From Alteromonas marina (GTDB lineage: Bacteria > Pseudomonadota > Gammaproteobacteria > Enterobacterales > Alteromonadaceae): a stretch of DNA of 64,000 bases. Where the stretch lies: the NCBI RefSeq assembly GCF_000808575.1, contig NZ_JWLW01000066.1, forward strand, positions 427,247 to 491,246. Reading direction: 5' to 3'. The notes below the pieces were generated by a model. The model worked only from the letters and a program-made list of their open reading frames with translations. It ran no database searches and was not told where the DNA came from. Below are positions 8,279-17,364 of this stretch, piece after piece. A program made the translations under genes and the position numbers. Every line of letters begins with the position of its first letter. Within the stretch, counting starts at the first letter, position 1.

Positions 8279-9508
8279 ATGAAAAAGAATACATTTACAA
8301 AAACCTGTTTATCTATTGCCATTTTAAGCACAGTCAGTAGCCATAGTTTTGCCCAAGACGAGCCCTATTCATGGAATATCTCTGGATGGATAAATGAAGG
8401 CTTAACCTATTACGACGACGGTGTGGGTAGTGATGTGGCACAACTTTCAGACAACGGTACAACGCTAGGCAGCCGTATTACGCTTTCAGGAAATTATAAA
8501 CTGGAAGAACAAGGCATGGACGTGGGCTTTGAGGTCATTATTGAACCTCTTTCAGGCGCACCGAACTACGCCGGTGGTGGCCATCAAACCCCGCTTTTGT
8601 TTGCCAATCAGGATAACTTAGACACCTTCAACGGCGGCGACATAGGCCTGTTGGGCAGTAGCCTCTACTTTGGTGGCGACTGGGGTAAAATCACCATTGG
8701 TTTACAAAGCCTTCCCACCGATAACATTGCCGTTCTAGCCGATCCTTCTGGCACAATCTGGTCGGGAATTTCTCCATTATTTAGAGCTAATGGCTTCTTT
8801 ATTCGAGGCGTAGAAGAAGGTTCAACCAATGTCGCGTGGGGTCAATTCGCTCAGTGCTTGGCTACGCCTGGCTTGGGAATTGGTATTGACTGTAACGGCA
8901 TATATCGCAACGGTGTGCGCTACGATCTCCCTCAAATGGGCAACGTGAGTATTGCAGTAGGTTATGCAAACGACGAAATTTACGATATTGCGGTTAAGTA
9001 TGCGGCTGAGCACGAAGGCTTCAAAACTAACCTTCATGCAGGTTACTCAGTGAATAAAGATGGCGGTAGCAATGTTGGGGGCAACAGTTCAACTACGCTG
9101 CAACTGCAAGCAGGGCTCATGCATATTGAGTCAGGAGTATTTGGGGTAGCCACTTATCAGATGGAAGAAGCTGACGATGCGATTGTTGGCTCGGGTGACG
9201 ATACGGATGCCTATTACTTTAAAGCAGGCATAAGAAAACAGTTTAATCGCTTTGGTGACTCTGCTTTCTATGCTGAATATGCAAGTTATAACGACCAATA
9301 CGGCATGGCTCATTTAGATGGCGTTACCGGCTCAGAGCTTAGTCAGTGGGGTGTTGCAGCAGAACAATATTTTGGCTCGCGCTTCTTAGTGTACGCGAAA
9401 TACGAAAATCTAAGTTTAGATATTGATGGTTCAGAATCTGCGCAAGGAATTTATAACAGCGCAGAAGACTTAACCCTAATTCAACTAGGTGGCACTGTGT
9501 TCTTTTAA
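8279..9508 (+). CDS. Outer-membrane porin
   Basis: The 409-residue product has a clear Sec signal peptide (MKKNTFTK..., cleavage after SFA near residue 25) and an alternating beta-strand pattern. It shows the trimeric-porin features LGSRITLSGNYKLEE, GDWGKITIGLQ and a terminal Phe (GGTVFF). It belongs to the general gram-negative porin group. Two cysteines occur close together near residues 198-210. It has its own terminator-bounded unit between the TonB receptor and the SHOCT gene, so its link with alcohol oxidation rests on position only. Confidence 0.85.
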   Translation: MKKNTFTKTCLSIAILSTVSSHSFAQDEPYSWNISGWINEGLTYYDDGVGSDVAQLSDNGTTLGSRITLSGNYKLEEQGMDVGFEVIIEPLSGAPNYAGGGHQTPLLFANQDNLDTFNGGDIGLLGSSLYFGGDWGKITIGLQSLPTDNIAVLADPSGTIWSGISPLFRANGFFIRGVEEGSTNVAWGQFAQCLATPGLGIGIDCNGIYRNGVRYDLPQMGNVSIAVGYANDEIYDIAVKYAAEHEGFKTNLHAGYSVNKDGGSNVGGNSSTTLQLQAGLMHIESGVFGVATYQMEEADDAIVGSGDDTDAYYFKAGIRKQFNRFGDSAFYAEYASYNDQYGMAHLDGVTGSELSQWGVAAEQYFGSRFLVYAKYENLSLDIDGSESAQGIYNSAEDLTLIQLGGTVFF

Positions 9509-9672
9509 TTGAGAATTAAAAATCAGTCATATTTTAACATTGAACTTATATCTAATTACTCTGAAATTTAAAAATTACTCGATTCATTTACTTTCATTTG
9601 ATTAACGATAAAAAACCGATCAATTTTAAATTTAAATTAGAAATTAAAATTAAGCTAAAAGATATGACATAA

Positions 9673-9697
9673 AAAAGCGAGATTGACTCTCGCTTTT
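9673..9697 (+). terminator. Terminator downstream of the porin gene
   Basis: A perfect 10-bp stem AAAAGCGAGA / TCTCGCTTTT surrounds a five-base loop. It lies about 165 bases after the porin stop and immediately before the ribosome binding site of the next gene. The intervening sequence is very AT-rich and shows no gene. Confidence 0.75.
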
Positions 9698-9718
9698 CCT
9701 ATTGAAAAAGGAAAGATC

Positions 9719-10579
9719 ATGAAAAATATATCTCTATTTTCATTACGTTCAGCTCAACCCATTCTGTTAGCCCTACTCTTCATAACGACAGTACATATCG
9801 CAGACGCACAGGTCATATTTCAGGAGGACAAAAACAATTTTATTCGCCTTGTTAAAAAGCAAAACGAAACAGGCAGTGACATGCGTGCCAACCAACACCC
9901 CTTCACGCTGCAAGAGCAGGATGTATCCGCCATACTTAGCGCTATTCAGGTGGTTAAGAACAAAAATACGTCAACACCGCTTTTTTCCAACGAACAAGTT
10001 GCGTTACTTGCCGCCTATCTGCCTGAGGCGCTGCGAACAGCGACTGCTCAGCAAGACGTAATTTTTGCCCTTAGTAAAGAGAAGCGCTATTTGGCAGGCC
10101 TTAAAACCCAAACGTATTACGTTGCAGGCAGTATTTTCGTTGCAGACGACCAGCTCAATATTCTGATTGGCGAGTTCGATAAAGTAGCCAATAAAGCCTA
10201 CGAAATGGCTTATGATCCTACTTCTCAGGGCTTGGTAAAATACGACTTTGATTTCGGTAATCGCAAACAAGCAAAGTTCTCATTCGATTCCCCACTCTCT
10301 TTTTCCGCACCTGGTATAGAACTGAAAACGAAAAATCGCTTCGATTGGGTGGTCGCACCGACTCAGCTGGCATTTGAAGCACCTGTAGAAAAGGAAACAC
10401 TTTCCCCAGAGAATAGGGAAAACACACCCAGTAAGAAAGACGTAGCTGGCTCGGCCCCCTTACCAGCAGAAAACGATATCGTTGCTCGTTTTAAACGGTT
10501 AGACGCACTAAAAAAGGCGAAGCTAATTAGCGAAACAGAATACGCCGAAAAAAGAAGGCAGCTACTTGACGAGTTATAG
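9719..10579 (+). CDS. Exported protein of unknown function with C-terminal SHOCT motif
   Basis: I do not recognise the main domain. The start at 9719 follows an AAAGGAAAG ribosome binding site; a longer in-frame start at 9683 falls inside the preceding terminator loop. The 286-residue product begins with a signal peptide or anchor (MKNISLF... LLALLFITTVHIADA, cleavage near residue 30). It ends with a SHOCT-type helix pair (IVARFKRLDALKKAKLISE), a short oligomerisation motif normally at protein termini. The middle has mixed alpha/beta character without recognisable catalytic motifs. It lies next to the AgmR-like regulator. Confidence 0.75.
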   Translation: MKNISLFSLRSAQPILLALLFITTVHIADAQVIFQEDKNNFIRLVKKQNETGSDMRANQHPFTLQEQDVSAILSAIQVVKNKNTSTPLFSNEQVALLAAYLPEALRTATAQQDVIFALSKEKRYLAGLKTQTYYVAGSIFVADDQLNILIGEFDKVANKAYEMAYDPTSQGLVKYDFDFGNRKQAKFSFDSPLSFSAPGIELKTKNRFDWVVAPTQLAFEAPVEKETLSPENRENTPSKKDVAGSAPLPAENDIVARFKRLDALKKAKLISETEYAEKRRQLLDEL

Positions 10580-10583
10580 AACG

Positions 10584-10621
10584 AAAGTCCCATCAGTACT
10601 GGGCTTACGTGCTTTTTTATT
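10584..10621 (+). terminator. Probable terminator after the SHOCT gene
   Basis: AAGTCCC pairs with GGGCTT, allowing one G-T pair, around a short loop, and is followed after a few bases by a T-rich run (GCTTTTTTATTAT). The stem is short and separated from the T-run, so this is a moderate call. Confidence 0.45.
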
Positions 10622-10851
10622 ATAAGCCATTGGTCTTATTAGGCCTGATTTGATGTTATATTAATGTTAACATTGTAAACACGTGAAGTGACTGTTTAGC
10701 TTTTAATATTTCGGGGAATTTGGTCACTTTGAAGCGTTTCATTTACGCCATAATTTTGTCTTACTAAAAGGCTTATGTGTGAATAAAACGCCAGCCCAAA
10801 TAAGTCACAAGGCCAGCGGCAAATGTCGCTTTTTTAGCTGAGGGAAAGACC

Positions 10852-11511
10852 ATGCACCGTATCTTGATAATTGACGACCACCCTATTTTTCGTCACGCAA
10901 TGATTACTATCTTAGGGAAAAAGTTTCCCGACTCAGAAACCCTCGAAGCCAATTCAATTTCTGAAGCGTTAACGTTACTAGAGCAAGACGCGAAGTTCGA
11001 CTTAATCATGCTCGATTTAAATATGCCTGAAACATGTGGCCTAAACGGACTTTTGGAAATTCGAAACCAACACCCTAACGTACCTGTAGTGATTATTTCC
11101 GCTGAAACGGAAAAGCAAAATATACTGCAAACCATTTCTTATGGTGCCGTTGGCTTTATTTCTAAAAGCAGCAAAATTGAAGAAATAGCCACATCTATCG
11201 AGAGTATTTTTGAAGGTAACGTGTGTTTACCATCAGAGATATTAAGAACGCCGTCTACCAGAACACGCATGACCAATGACAACGGTATTTCGCCGGAGCA
11301 AATTCGTTCATTAACACGAAAAGAGCTGACTGTACTGAAATATCTAACTCAAGGGTTAGCCAATAAAGTGATTGCGTACGAGCTTAATATTTCTGAAACC
11401 ACGGTTAAGTCTCACGTCTCATCTATTCTTAAAAAATTAGGCGCCAGCAACCGAGTAAAGGTTGTGGCCAGTGCCGCGAATATCGACTTTAACCAATACG
11501 TATTTAATTAA
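10852..11511 (+). CDS. LuxR/NarL-family response regulator, AgmR/ErbR-like
   Basis: This 219-residue protein has a receiver domain (Asp-Asp pair at IDDHP, phospho-acceptor Asp in LIMLDLNMP near residue 56, Lys in FISKSS) and a C-terminal LuxR-type helix-turn-helix (LTRKELTVLKYLTQGLANK). The segments LDLNMPETCGLNGLLEIRN and ISYGAVGFISKSS closely resemble AgmR/ErbR, the regulator of PQQ synthesis and ethanol oxidation genes in Pseudomonas. It faces, convergently, a PAS hybrid kinase and a FIST gene, as in the ped/erc loci. It is the leading candidate to bind the shared palindrome. Confidence 0.88.
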   Translation: MHRILIIDDHPIFRHAMITILGKKFPDSETLEANSISEALTLLEQDAKFDLIMLDLNMPETCGLNGLLEIRNQHPNVPVVIISAETEKQNILQTISYGAVGFISKSSKIEEIATSIESIFEGNVCLPSEILRTPSTRTRMTNDNGISPEQIRSLTRKELTVLKYLTQGLANKVIAYELNISETTVKSHVSSILKKLGASNRVKVVASAANIDFNQYVFN

Positions 11512-11513
11512 GA

Positions 11514-11550
11514 CCTGTTGATCTTGGCTGTGCACCTAAAGATTAACAGG
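11514..11550. terminator. Bidirectional hairpin between convergent regulator genes, resembling MITE ends
   Basis: CCTGTTGATCTT (11514-11525) pairs with AAGATTAACAGG (11539-11550) with a single G-T wobble. It lies between the stop codons of two convergent genes, so it can terminate both. The arm sequence is close to the terminal inverted repeat of the element at 31384-31653 (GGGCCTGTTGACCTTTG), so it may be an internally deleted relic of that family. Confidence 0.65.
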
Positions 11551-11568
11551 CCCCGTGTTCCTATACTT

Positions 11569-14082
11569 TTAGCCATTCAAGCTTGAGACTAGCGCCGCCC
11601 TCAGCACCGCGGAGTTAACAGGTTTGTGCAGCAGCTGAATGTCGGTGCCTTCAAGTTCATTCGCTAACGCTTTTGAATGATTAGCGGTGCAAATCATAAT
11701 GGGCATTGAAGGCGCGATTTTTCTTACGCGTTTCGCAATGTCTAAACCGGTTTCTTCTTCATCTAAATGGTAATCGACAATAAGCATGTCGCACTCGTCA
11801 AAACTGCCATTATTTACGGCACTGCATTGTTCAAAACCTGAGAAGGTGTCTACTTCCATGTCCCAGTTTGCGAACAACGTTTGCATAGCTATGCGCATAT
11901 TAGCATCGTTATCAATGTGCCATATATGCTTATCCAAAACGTAATCTGGTAACGATGGCTCCAAAGTATAAAGATAGTCTTGCTCCTGGCTCGTATCACC
12001 CACTTCGGTAATAGGAATGGTCACCGTGAAGCACGCGCCTACGCCCTCTTTCGAGCGCACTCGAATATCGTGCTCTAGCAACTTACTCATTTTATCTACA
12101 ATGTATAGTCCCAGACCCAAACTGTAAGAGTAGTTAAAATCGTTTTCTAATCTCGAAAACTCTTTAAAAATAACTTTTTGATCGTCTTCGCTTATACCCA
12201 CACCTTGATCATAGATGCTAATTTCCAGGTTCTCATTCACCTTTCGTGCTGCCAGTAACACCTTGCCGTTGGCACCGTATTTCATTGCATTTATTAATAA
12301 ATTTCGCAATATTCGAGAAAGTAAGTTCACGTCTGTCACCACGAAGGCTTCTTTCAAGCGATAGCGAAAATCTACGCTGTAGTCTTTACTGATATGCGTA
12401 AACTCTTCGGCTAACTGCTTAAGTAACGGCAATACATTTTCTTGCTGTTTATCGGGCTGTAACACCCCAGCGTCCAGTTTGGATGTTTCAATAAGCGTGC
12501 GAATAAGGCCATGTAAATCAGACAGTGAATTATCGAGGGCGGCAACAATGGGGCTGGATGAACTATCCACTTGATCTTTCAATGTTTCGTTGAACAAGAT
12601 GGCAGCGCTAAGGGGCTGCATAAGATCGTGGCTAATAGCAGCCAAAAATTTACTCTTTGAATCAATCGCTTCTTGAAGGGCGATATTGGCGTGGTTGAGT
12701 TCGCGGGTACGCTTTTCTACATTCGATTCTAATTGGTCTTTAGCCGCTTTAAGCTGGAGCTGGCTTTCTACCTGCTGCGACACGTCTGTTGCCAAGACAA
12801 AGTGCCCGGTGATATCGCCAGACTCATTGAAATGAGGCAAATAAACTTTCTGTAAAAAGCCAACGTCGCCATGAGCATTTTTCTCTTTGCTTTGAAAGCT
12901 CACCACTTCGCCTTGGTTAACACGGCGCAAGTACTGAATAAGATTGGGGTAAACCTCTTTCAGATGGCTTCGATCCATAGGCATATCATTAATGTCTTGC
13001 TCACTAACGCCATACCAATCGCGATAACCTTTATTGGTGTATTGAAACTTTTTATCGGTACCAATGTAAGCAATAAGCGCCGGTACATTATCGGTTATCA
13101 TGCGGATCCAGCTTTCGTTTTGCTTCAGCGTTTCCGCGTAGTGATGCTGCGATGTAACATTGGTGAACGTGCACAGCGTATTGCCTTCGGGCAGTGTAGT
13201 GATGTTGCGTTCAACCACCAGTTGCTCGTGGATAATCTGTGTACTTGGCCCCACCGGGTTTAAGTTTAGCCCGCTCCAGTGACGGTTATTTTGAAGGGCA
13301 TAAATATTCTTACTGTTTACCAGTACGTGCTGGGGCACGTTTGATTGGGTCAAAAACGTGTTATTCCAAAACGCAATGCCACCTTCTTTATCAATGAGCA
13401 ATATTCCAACATCAATATTATCGATAAGGCTTTGCAACAGCTTGTTTTTCTCTTTAATGACTTGCTCGTAGCGATTCGACTCAAGCAGTTTTACTTCAGT
13501 GATGTCGTTAAACAGAATAACGTTCCCGCCTTCTTGCGTGGGCCGATTGGTCAGTTGATACCATCGCCGGTTTGACAACTGATAAATCATCCTGCCTTCG
13601 ACATCAGCAGGCAGGACGCGGCGAACAACCCCGGAATGCTTGGCAGCTTGGGTGATATCGTAATAGTTATCGCCAATTTTAGGGGTAATGGAAAGGTCAT
13701 CCCAAACGGTTTCAAAATGCCGATTAAAGAAGATGATCCCGCCTAGTCTATCTAGCAACACCATCGCCTGATTGGTGCTTTCAATAGCGTCGTGTAAACG
13801 CTGTTTGACCTTATGGGTTTCTTCGTGAGCACGCACCAGCTCGGCATTTGACTGCTCTAGCTTTTGCAGTACTGACTGTAGCTCCTCTGTCTTCTGACTC
13901 ACTTTTTCAGAAAGTTGAACCGAATGTTCGAAGGCGCGGTAACTGTGATGATTAAAACCGCCTTCTTCCATGCGATACATCAGTGCTGCGTTTATTTTCT
14001 CAAGCTTTTCGTTTTCACGCCGTTGCTCGTAAAGGGCCTTTTGGAGCGCTTCCACGTCGGTAAATTGATTATTGGGCTGCAA
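11569..14082 (-). CDS. PAS hybrid sensor kinase, ErcS'-like
   Basis: This 837-residue protein has no membrane segment. It has an N-terminal coiled coil (residues 10-110), three PAS-like domains (about 110-450), a coiled coil, a HisKA domain (His near 483 in AAISHDLMQPLSAA), an HATPase domain (NLLINAMKYG, DQGVGISEDD, SLGLGLYIVDKM) and a C-terminal receiver (about 715-837, Asp in MLIVDYHLD). It resembles the ErcS'/PP_2664 type kinases encoded beside FIST and AgmR genes in Pseudomonas ethanol-oxidation loci. Its start overlaps the FIST gene end by 14 bases. A role in signalling to the AgmR-like regulator is inferred. Confidence 0.88.
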   Translation of the reverse strand: MQPNNQFTDVEALQKALYEQRRENEKLEKINAALMYRMEEGGFNHHSYRAFEHSVQLSEKVSQKTEELQSVLQKLEQSNAELVRAHEETHKVKQRLHDAIESTNQAMVLLDRLGGIIFFNRHFETVWDDLSITPKIGDNYYDITQAAKHSGVVRRVLPADVEGRMIYQLSNRRWYQLTNRPTQEGGNVILFNDITEVKLLESNRYEQVIKEKNKLLQSLIDNIDVGILLIDKEGGIAFWNNTFLTQSNVPQHVLVNSKNIYALQNNRHWSGLNLNPVGPSTQIIHEQLVVERNITTLPEGNTLCTFTNVTSQHHYAETLKQNESWIRMITDNVPALIAYIGTDKKFQYTNKGYRDWYGVSEQDINDMPMDRSHLKEVYPNLIQYLRRVNQGEVVSFQSKEKNAHGDVGFLQKVYLPHFNESGDITGHFVLATDVSQQVESQLQLKAAKDQLESNVEKRTRELNHANIALQEAIDSKSKFLAAISHDLMQPLSAAILFNETLKDQVDSSSSPIVAALDNSLSDLHGLIRTLIETSKLDAGVLQPDKQQENVLPLLKQLAEEFTHISKDYSVDFRYRLKEAFVVTDVNLLSRILRNLLINAMKYGANGKVLLAARKVNENLEISIYDQGVGISEDDQKVIFKEFSRLENDFNYSYSLGLGLYIVDKMSKLLEHDIRVRSKEGVGACFTVTIPITEVGDTSQEQDYLYTLEPSLPDYVLDKHIWHIDNDANMRIAMQTLFANWDMEVDTFSGFEQCSAVNNGSFDECDMLIVDYHLDEEETGLDIAKRVRKIAPSMPIMICTANHSKALANELEGTDIQLLHKPVNSAVLRAALVSSLNG

Positions 14083-15259
14083 AATACACCCCCGTAAACG
14101 TTTGGTTCAAGTGAACCGAATGAATATGCTCGCCATAGGCATTGAAGCCCGCAACGTTATACATTTGCTGTAGCCGTCTTATTTCGTGGTCGTTTTTGCC
14201 CTGTTGAATTTCGAGCCTTCGCAAAAAGCAATCGCAAGCATAGACAAATTCGGGCTCGCCAAGCTGAGCGCGCAGTTTGTCTAGTTTACTTTCTAATGCT
14301 TCAATGCAGTCACCCATCTGAACAAATGTAAGAATAATGCCAATATCTACCGCGCAGTAAAAGGTAATGGCGTTAGTGGCCAAATCTACTTTTTGAATAG
14401 AGCGGATGAAATATTTGCCACCTACCATCACAGCAAGGGGAAACATGGAAAACACATCAGGCGTTAAGTCTTCAGCTTTCATTCCCAATAAACTGGCGTA
14501 ATACTGCGCTGCAGGTTCACCGTTAATCTCATACACGGTTCGCGACTCAGGATCGGCGTGGGTGACCACCAGCTTCGATACGGGAGAGTTAATGTGATCA
14601 ATGGAGAACACGGTGAAGGGCTTTCCCGTGCCAACAAGCAACAGTACTGCTGCGTCTCGATGAAACTCACCGTTGTAAAACACATAGGTGGCTTCAAGTT
14701 TTAAGTCGTCGCCGGCGCTACCGCCTAAGTGTGGAATATTGCCAAATGCAGTCGCAAAGGTTTCTAGAAAATGTTCCTCATGGCGGGTAAGTCCATCGAG
14801 CACAGAAATAACGAAGTGCTGCTCTGTATCGTAACGACGCTTCCTTCCCTGTAAGGCTCGGCGCAAACCACTGGCAATATCGTGGGCTTCATCAAAGTTT
14901 ACTTCGCCTAAATTAGGCACCAGTGCTGTGGCAATAGAAAATTCGTTTTTCAAAAACGCGACGGCCAAAAGTTTTTCTGTTCCGTAGCCATTTTTATTAA
15001 ATTCTCCAGCGCTGGTGCAGCCAACAATGTTCACGTGCGGAAAACGTGCGGAGATTTCCTTTGCTACCGTGTCTAAGTCAAACAGCGTGCTGGTATGAAA
15101 AAGTAATAGCTCTATTTCATCGCACTTAACGTTGGCTAAAATCTCATTGGCCACATCGCGGCAGGCTTCTTTTGCACCGTATAAACTAGCTTGGTTGTCA
15201 TCGTTAATCTTGCTATTAGCAGGTTGACTAAGTGCGGACAGGATTGAGGTTTTTGACAC
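14069..15259 (-). CDS. FIST-domain sensory protein
   Basis: The 396-residue protein contains a FIST N-domain (about residues 40-230, including IVGCTSAGEFNKNGYGTEKL and GGSAGDDLKLE) followed by a FIST C-domain (about 240-380). FIST domains bind small ligands and are usually coupled to signalling proteins. The start is GTG, inside the last codons of the NosR-like gene (32-base overlap), and its end overlaps the hybrid kinase start by 14 bases, so all three are translationally linked. FIST plus hybrid kinase plus AgmR is the arrangement of PA1975-PA1978 and PP_2663-PP_2665. It probably senses an alcohol-metabolism signal for the kinase. Confidence 0.88.
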   Translation of the reverse strand: MSKTSILSALSQPANSKINDDNQASLYGAKEACRDVANEILANVKCDEIELLLFHTSTLFDLDTVAKEISARFPHVNIVGCTSAGEFNKNGYGTEKLLAVAFLKNEFSIATALVPNLGEVNFDEAHDIASGLRRALQGRKRRYDTEQHFVISVLDGLTRHEEHFLETFATAFGNIPHLGGSAGDDLKLEATYVFYNGEFHRDAAVLLLVGTGKPFTVFSIDHINSPVSKLVVTHADPESRTVYEINGEPAAQYYASLLGMKAEDLTPDVFSMFPLAVMVGGKYFIRSIQKVDLATNAITFYCAVDIGIILTFVQMGDCIEALESKLDKLRAQLGEPEFVYACDCFLRRLEIQQGKNDHEIRRLQQMYNVAGFNAYGEHIHSVHLNQTFTGVYFAAQ

Positions 15260-17324
15260 GCGTTGGCACCTTTTTCTTTTTATATTTATCGATTTTGCAC
15301 AAGTCAGGGTTATCTAACGTAACCACACACTCAAGGCACTGAATACATTCAGCATAGTCAATGCTGCCGTCTTGTTCTATAGCATCAATACCACATTTCT
15401 TTTGTTTGCACAGCTGACACGGATTACCACAGGCATCTTTACGTGTTAGCAATTTAACCAAAGGGAAACGACCCAGAATGGCAAGCCCTGCTCCCAATGG
15501 ACATAAATAGCGGCAGTACACTTTATGAATTTTTAAACTAAGTAGCAGCAATAAAACCGAATACAGCACAAAGGGCCAATATCGAACAAAGTGTAGGGTT
15601 ATAGACGTTTTAAACGGCTCTATCTCAGCGAGCTTCTCTGCAAGGTTCAGCGAATAGAATGAGCACGCGACTAGGCCTATAAGCAATACATATTTAATTT
15701 TTTGCGCCCGTTTGTGGTGCTGAGGCTTAATTCTAATTTGTTTTATCCTGAGCTTTTCAGCCAGTATTCCCATCATTTCCTGGAGTGCTCCGAAGGGGCA
15801 AAGCCAGCCACAAAATAGTCCCCGACCAACAATAAACAGCGAGACAAATACAAAGCTCCACAAAATAAAAATGACCGGGTCGAGAAGATATACTTCTAAG
15901 GAAAATCCATCGACAATATCCAGTAGCAGCGTGTATATGTTGACAACAGACAGCTGCCCTTGAGCGTAAAAGCCAATAAAAAACAGCACGAACACAAGGG
16001 AAAATGCCCGTACTGTATGCACAAACTTGGTGTAAGGCGTTAGCCTTTGCTGGAATGCAAAAAACAACGACAGCGCTACAAGATAAACAACGGTGGTGCT
16101 TATCGTTAAGGTTCTGTCCCTCCAAATTTTCTGCCACAACGGAATGGGCTTCGCTAACTGAGCCTCAGGATTTTCCATAAATAGTTCACTAGGCAGTGTC
16201 ACTTTGAAAGGGAACAGATGCTCATCTTGCTCGAAGAAACTTGGCTTAAACGGCACACTAATCGCTATTTCCATTTCTTGGTCAAGTGACAGCCCACCTT
16301 TCGATTTTACTCGAAGTACTTTGATATCGTTGTAGTCGGGCAATGCTTGTGAAAATGCGGGGTCATAGAAGCTATAAAAATCGATATCGCGGATAGCCGT
16401 GGGAAAACCGCCTTGAGATACCCGTAAATGCTCAGGTGTGGTTTGGGGAATAAACTCATCGCTGATAAAACTGAACCCTTTCGTATTCAGTACCATCAGT
16501 GCCATTTCACCCGGATTTAGATTTTCCTGTAACCGAGCAAATTCCTCTTCATCTAGCAGGTTTTTCCCCACAATAGGAAGACTTAAAAACGCATAGTAGT
16601 GTTCGGCAATGATGTTACCATCAAGAGCAAACTCGCCTTGAATATCGTCAACCGCCCGAACCACTTCTCTCGAAAGCCCTTCGGTATTTTGCTGAGTAAT
16701 CTGGTGCTTTTGAATGTAGCCCTTGTCCACCAATTCGCTAAAAGTAAGAGGTTCGTAAAAGTCTGGATTGATAATATTGTTGCTAGGCGCAACAAAGCCA
16801 TCGAGCTTAGCTCTGGCAACGGCTAATGCAGATGTCACGATGGTATCGTTGATAACCAGCACCGATACGGTGGCTTTCGTAACCCCATCAAAGTAGGTAG
16901 CGTCTTTGCCTACATTGCTTTTACCACCAATGATAAAACGTTCTTTGACACTGTGCCCTTGATATTGAGCAACGAAATCAAACATGGATTTCTCGCCAAG
17001 CCCGTGCAAAAAAATCGGCTCGCTATGCTGCTTGACGAAAAGATCGACCACATTGCCTTGTGTGTCTAGCCCAATCACTACATTAACTGGTTTGCCTGAA
17101 AAGCCTATGAAGTCGACAAAGTCATTCGACTCAAAAACATATCCGAGTAGTTGCTGAAGCTGATAGACCGGGGTTACCTTGATGTCAGTGTGCATCTCCC
17201 CCACTCGTGTAGCGTTGGGAAATATTTTGTAAATGTCTTGTGGAATGTCTGTCGCGTCAGACTGCGCCAACACATTGGTGCTGAGAAACAGTAAGAAAAT
17301 GATTGAGGAAAATGCGATGCGCAT
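15228..17324 (-). CDS. NosR/NirI-like membrane flavo-iron-sulfur protein
   Basis: The 698-residue protein has a Sec signal peptide (cleavage after VLA, residue 20), a periplasmic FMN-binding domain with the covalent-FMN type motif DGVTKATVS near residue 150, a region of about 200 residues of unclear nature, and about five to six membrane helices (from about 405). Cytoplasmic cysteine motifs CGWLCPFG and CRYLCPLG follow, then ferredoxin-type clusters (CGNPCQLCKQKKC, CIQCLEC). This is the NosR/NirI architecture, moving electrons across the inner membrane. No nos or nir gene is nearby. Its place between the aldehyde dehydrogenase and FIST suggests a redox-sensing or electron-supply role in alcohol oxidation. 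Confidence 0.85.
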   Translation of the reverse strand: MRIAFSSIIFLLFLSTNVLAQSDATDIPQDIYKIFPNATRVGEMHTDIKVTPVYQLQQLLGYVFESNDFVDFIGFSGKPVNVVIGLDTQGNVVDLFVKQHSEPIFLHGLGEKSMFDFVAQYQGHSVKERFIIGGKSNVGKDATYFDGVTKATVSVLVINDTIVTSALAVARAKLDGFVAPSNNIINPDFYEPLTFSELVDKGYIQKHQITQQNTEGLSREVVRAVDDIQGEFALDGNIIAEHYYAFLSLPIVGKNLLDEEEFARLQENLNPGEMALMVLNTKGFSFISDEFIPQTTPEHLRVSQGGFPTAIRDIDFYSFYDPAFSQALPDYNDIKVLRVKSKGGLSLDQEMEIAISVPFKPSFFEQDEHLFPFKVTLPSELFMENPEAQLAKPIPLWQKIWRDRTLTISTTVVYLVALSLFFAFQQRLTPYTKFVHTVRAFSLVFVLFFIGFYAQGQLSVVNIYTLLLDIVDGFSLEVYLLDPVIFILWSFVFVSLFIVGRGLFCGWLCPFGALQEMMGILAEKLRIKQIRIKPQHHKRAQKIKYVLLIGLVACSFYSLNLAEKLAEIEPFKTSITLHFVRYWPFVLYSVLLLLLSLKIHKVYCRYLCPLGAGLAILGRFPLVKLLTRKDACGNPCQLCKQKKCGIDAIEQDGSIDYAECIQCLECVVTLDNPDLCKIDKYKKKKVPTRVKNLNPVRT

Positions 17325-17333
17325 AAAAGTAGC

Positions 17334-17354
17334 GGGCGGCGGTAGGCGCCGCCC
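17334..17354 (-). other. Intercistronic GC hairpin between aldehyde dehydrogenase and NosR-like genes
   Basis: A perfect 8-bp GC-only stem (GGGCGGCG / CGCCGCCC) with a five-base loop lies in the 40 bases between two co-directional genes. It is not followed by a U-run, so it is more likely an mRNA-stabilising or processing element than a terminator. It could keep dehydrogenase mRNA more abundant than the downstream sensor genes. Confidence 0.6.
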
Positions 17355-17364
17355 TCAGGTTTAC

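Noticed and set aside
9683..9718. Upstream start for the SHOCT gene
   Set aside because: It lies in the loop of a terminator hairpin and lacks a ribosome binding site; the ATG at 9719 has one and gives a proper signal peptide.
10815..10835. Hairpin AGCGGC-AAAT-GTCGCT plus T-run directly before the regulator at 10852
   Set aside because: It has terminator form but a short stem with a wobble and lies at the ribosome binding site edge; I could not decide between attenuator and chance, so it is not listed as a feature.
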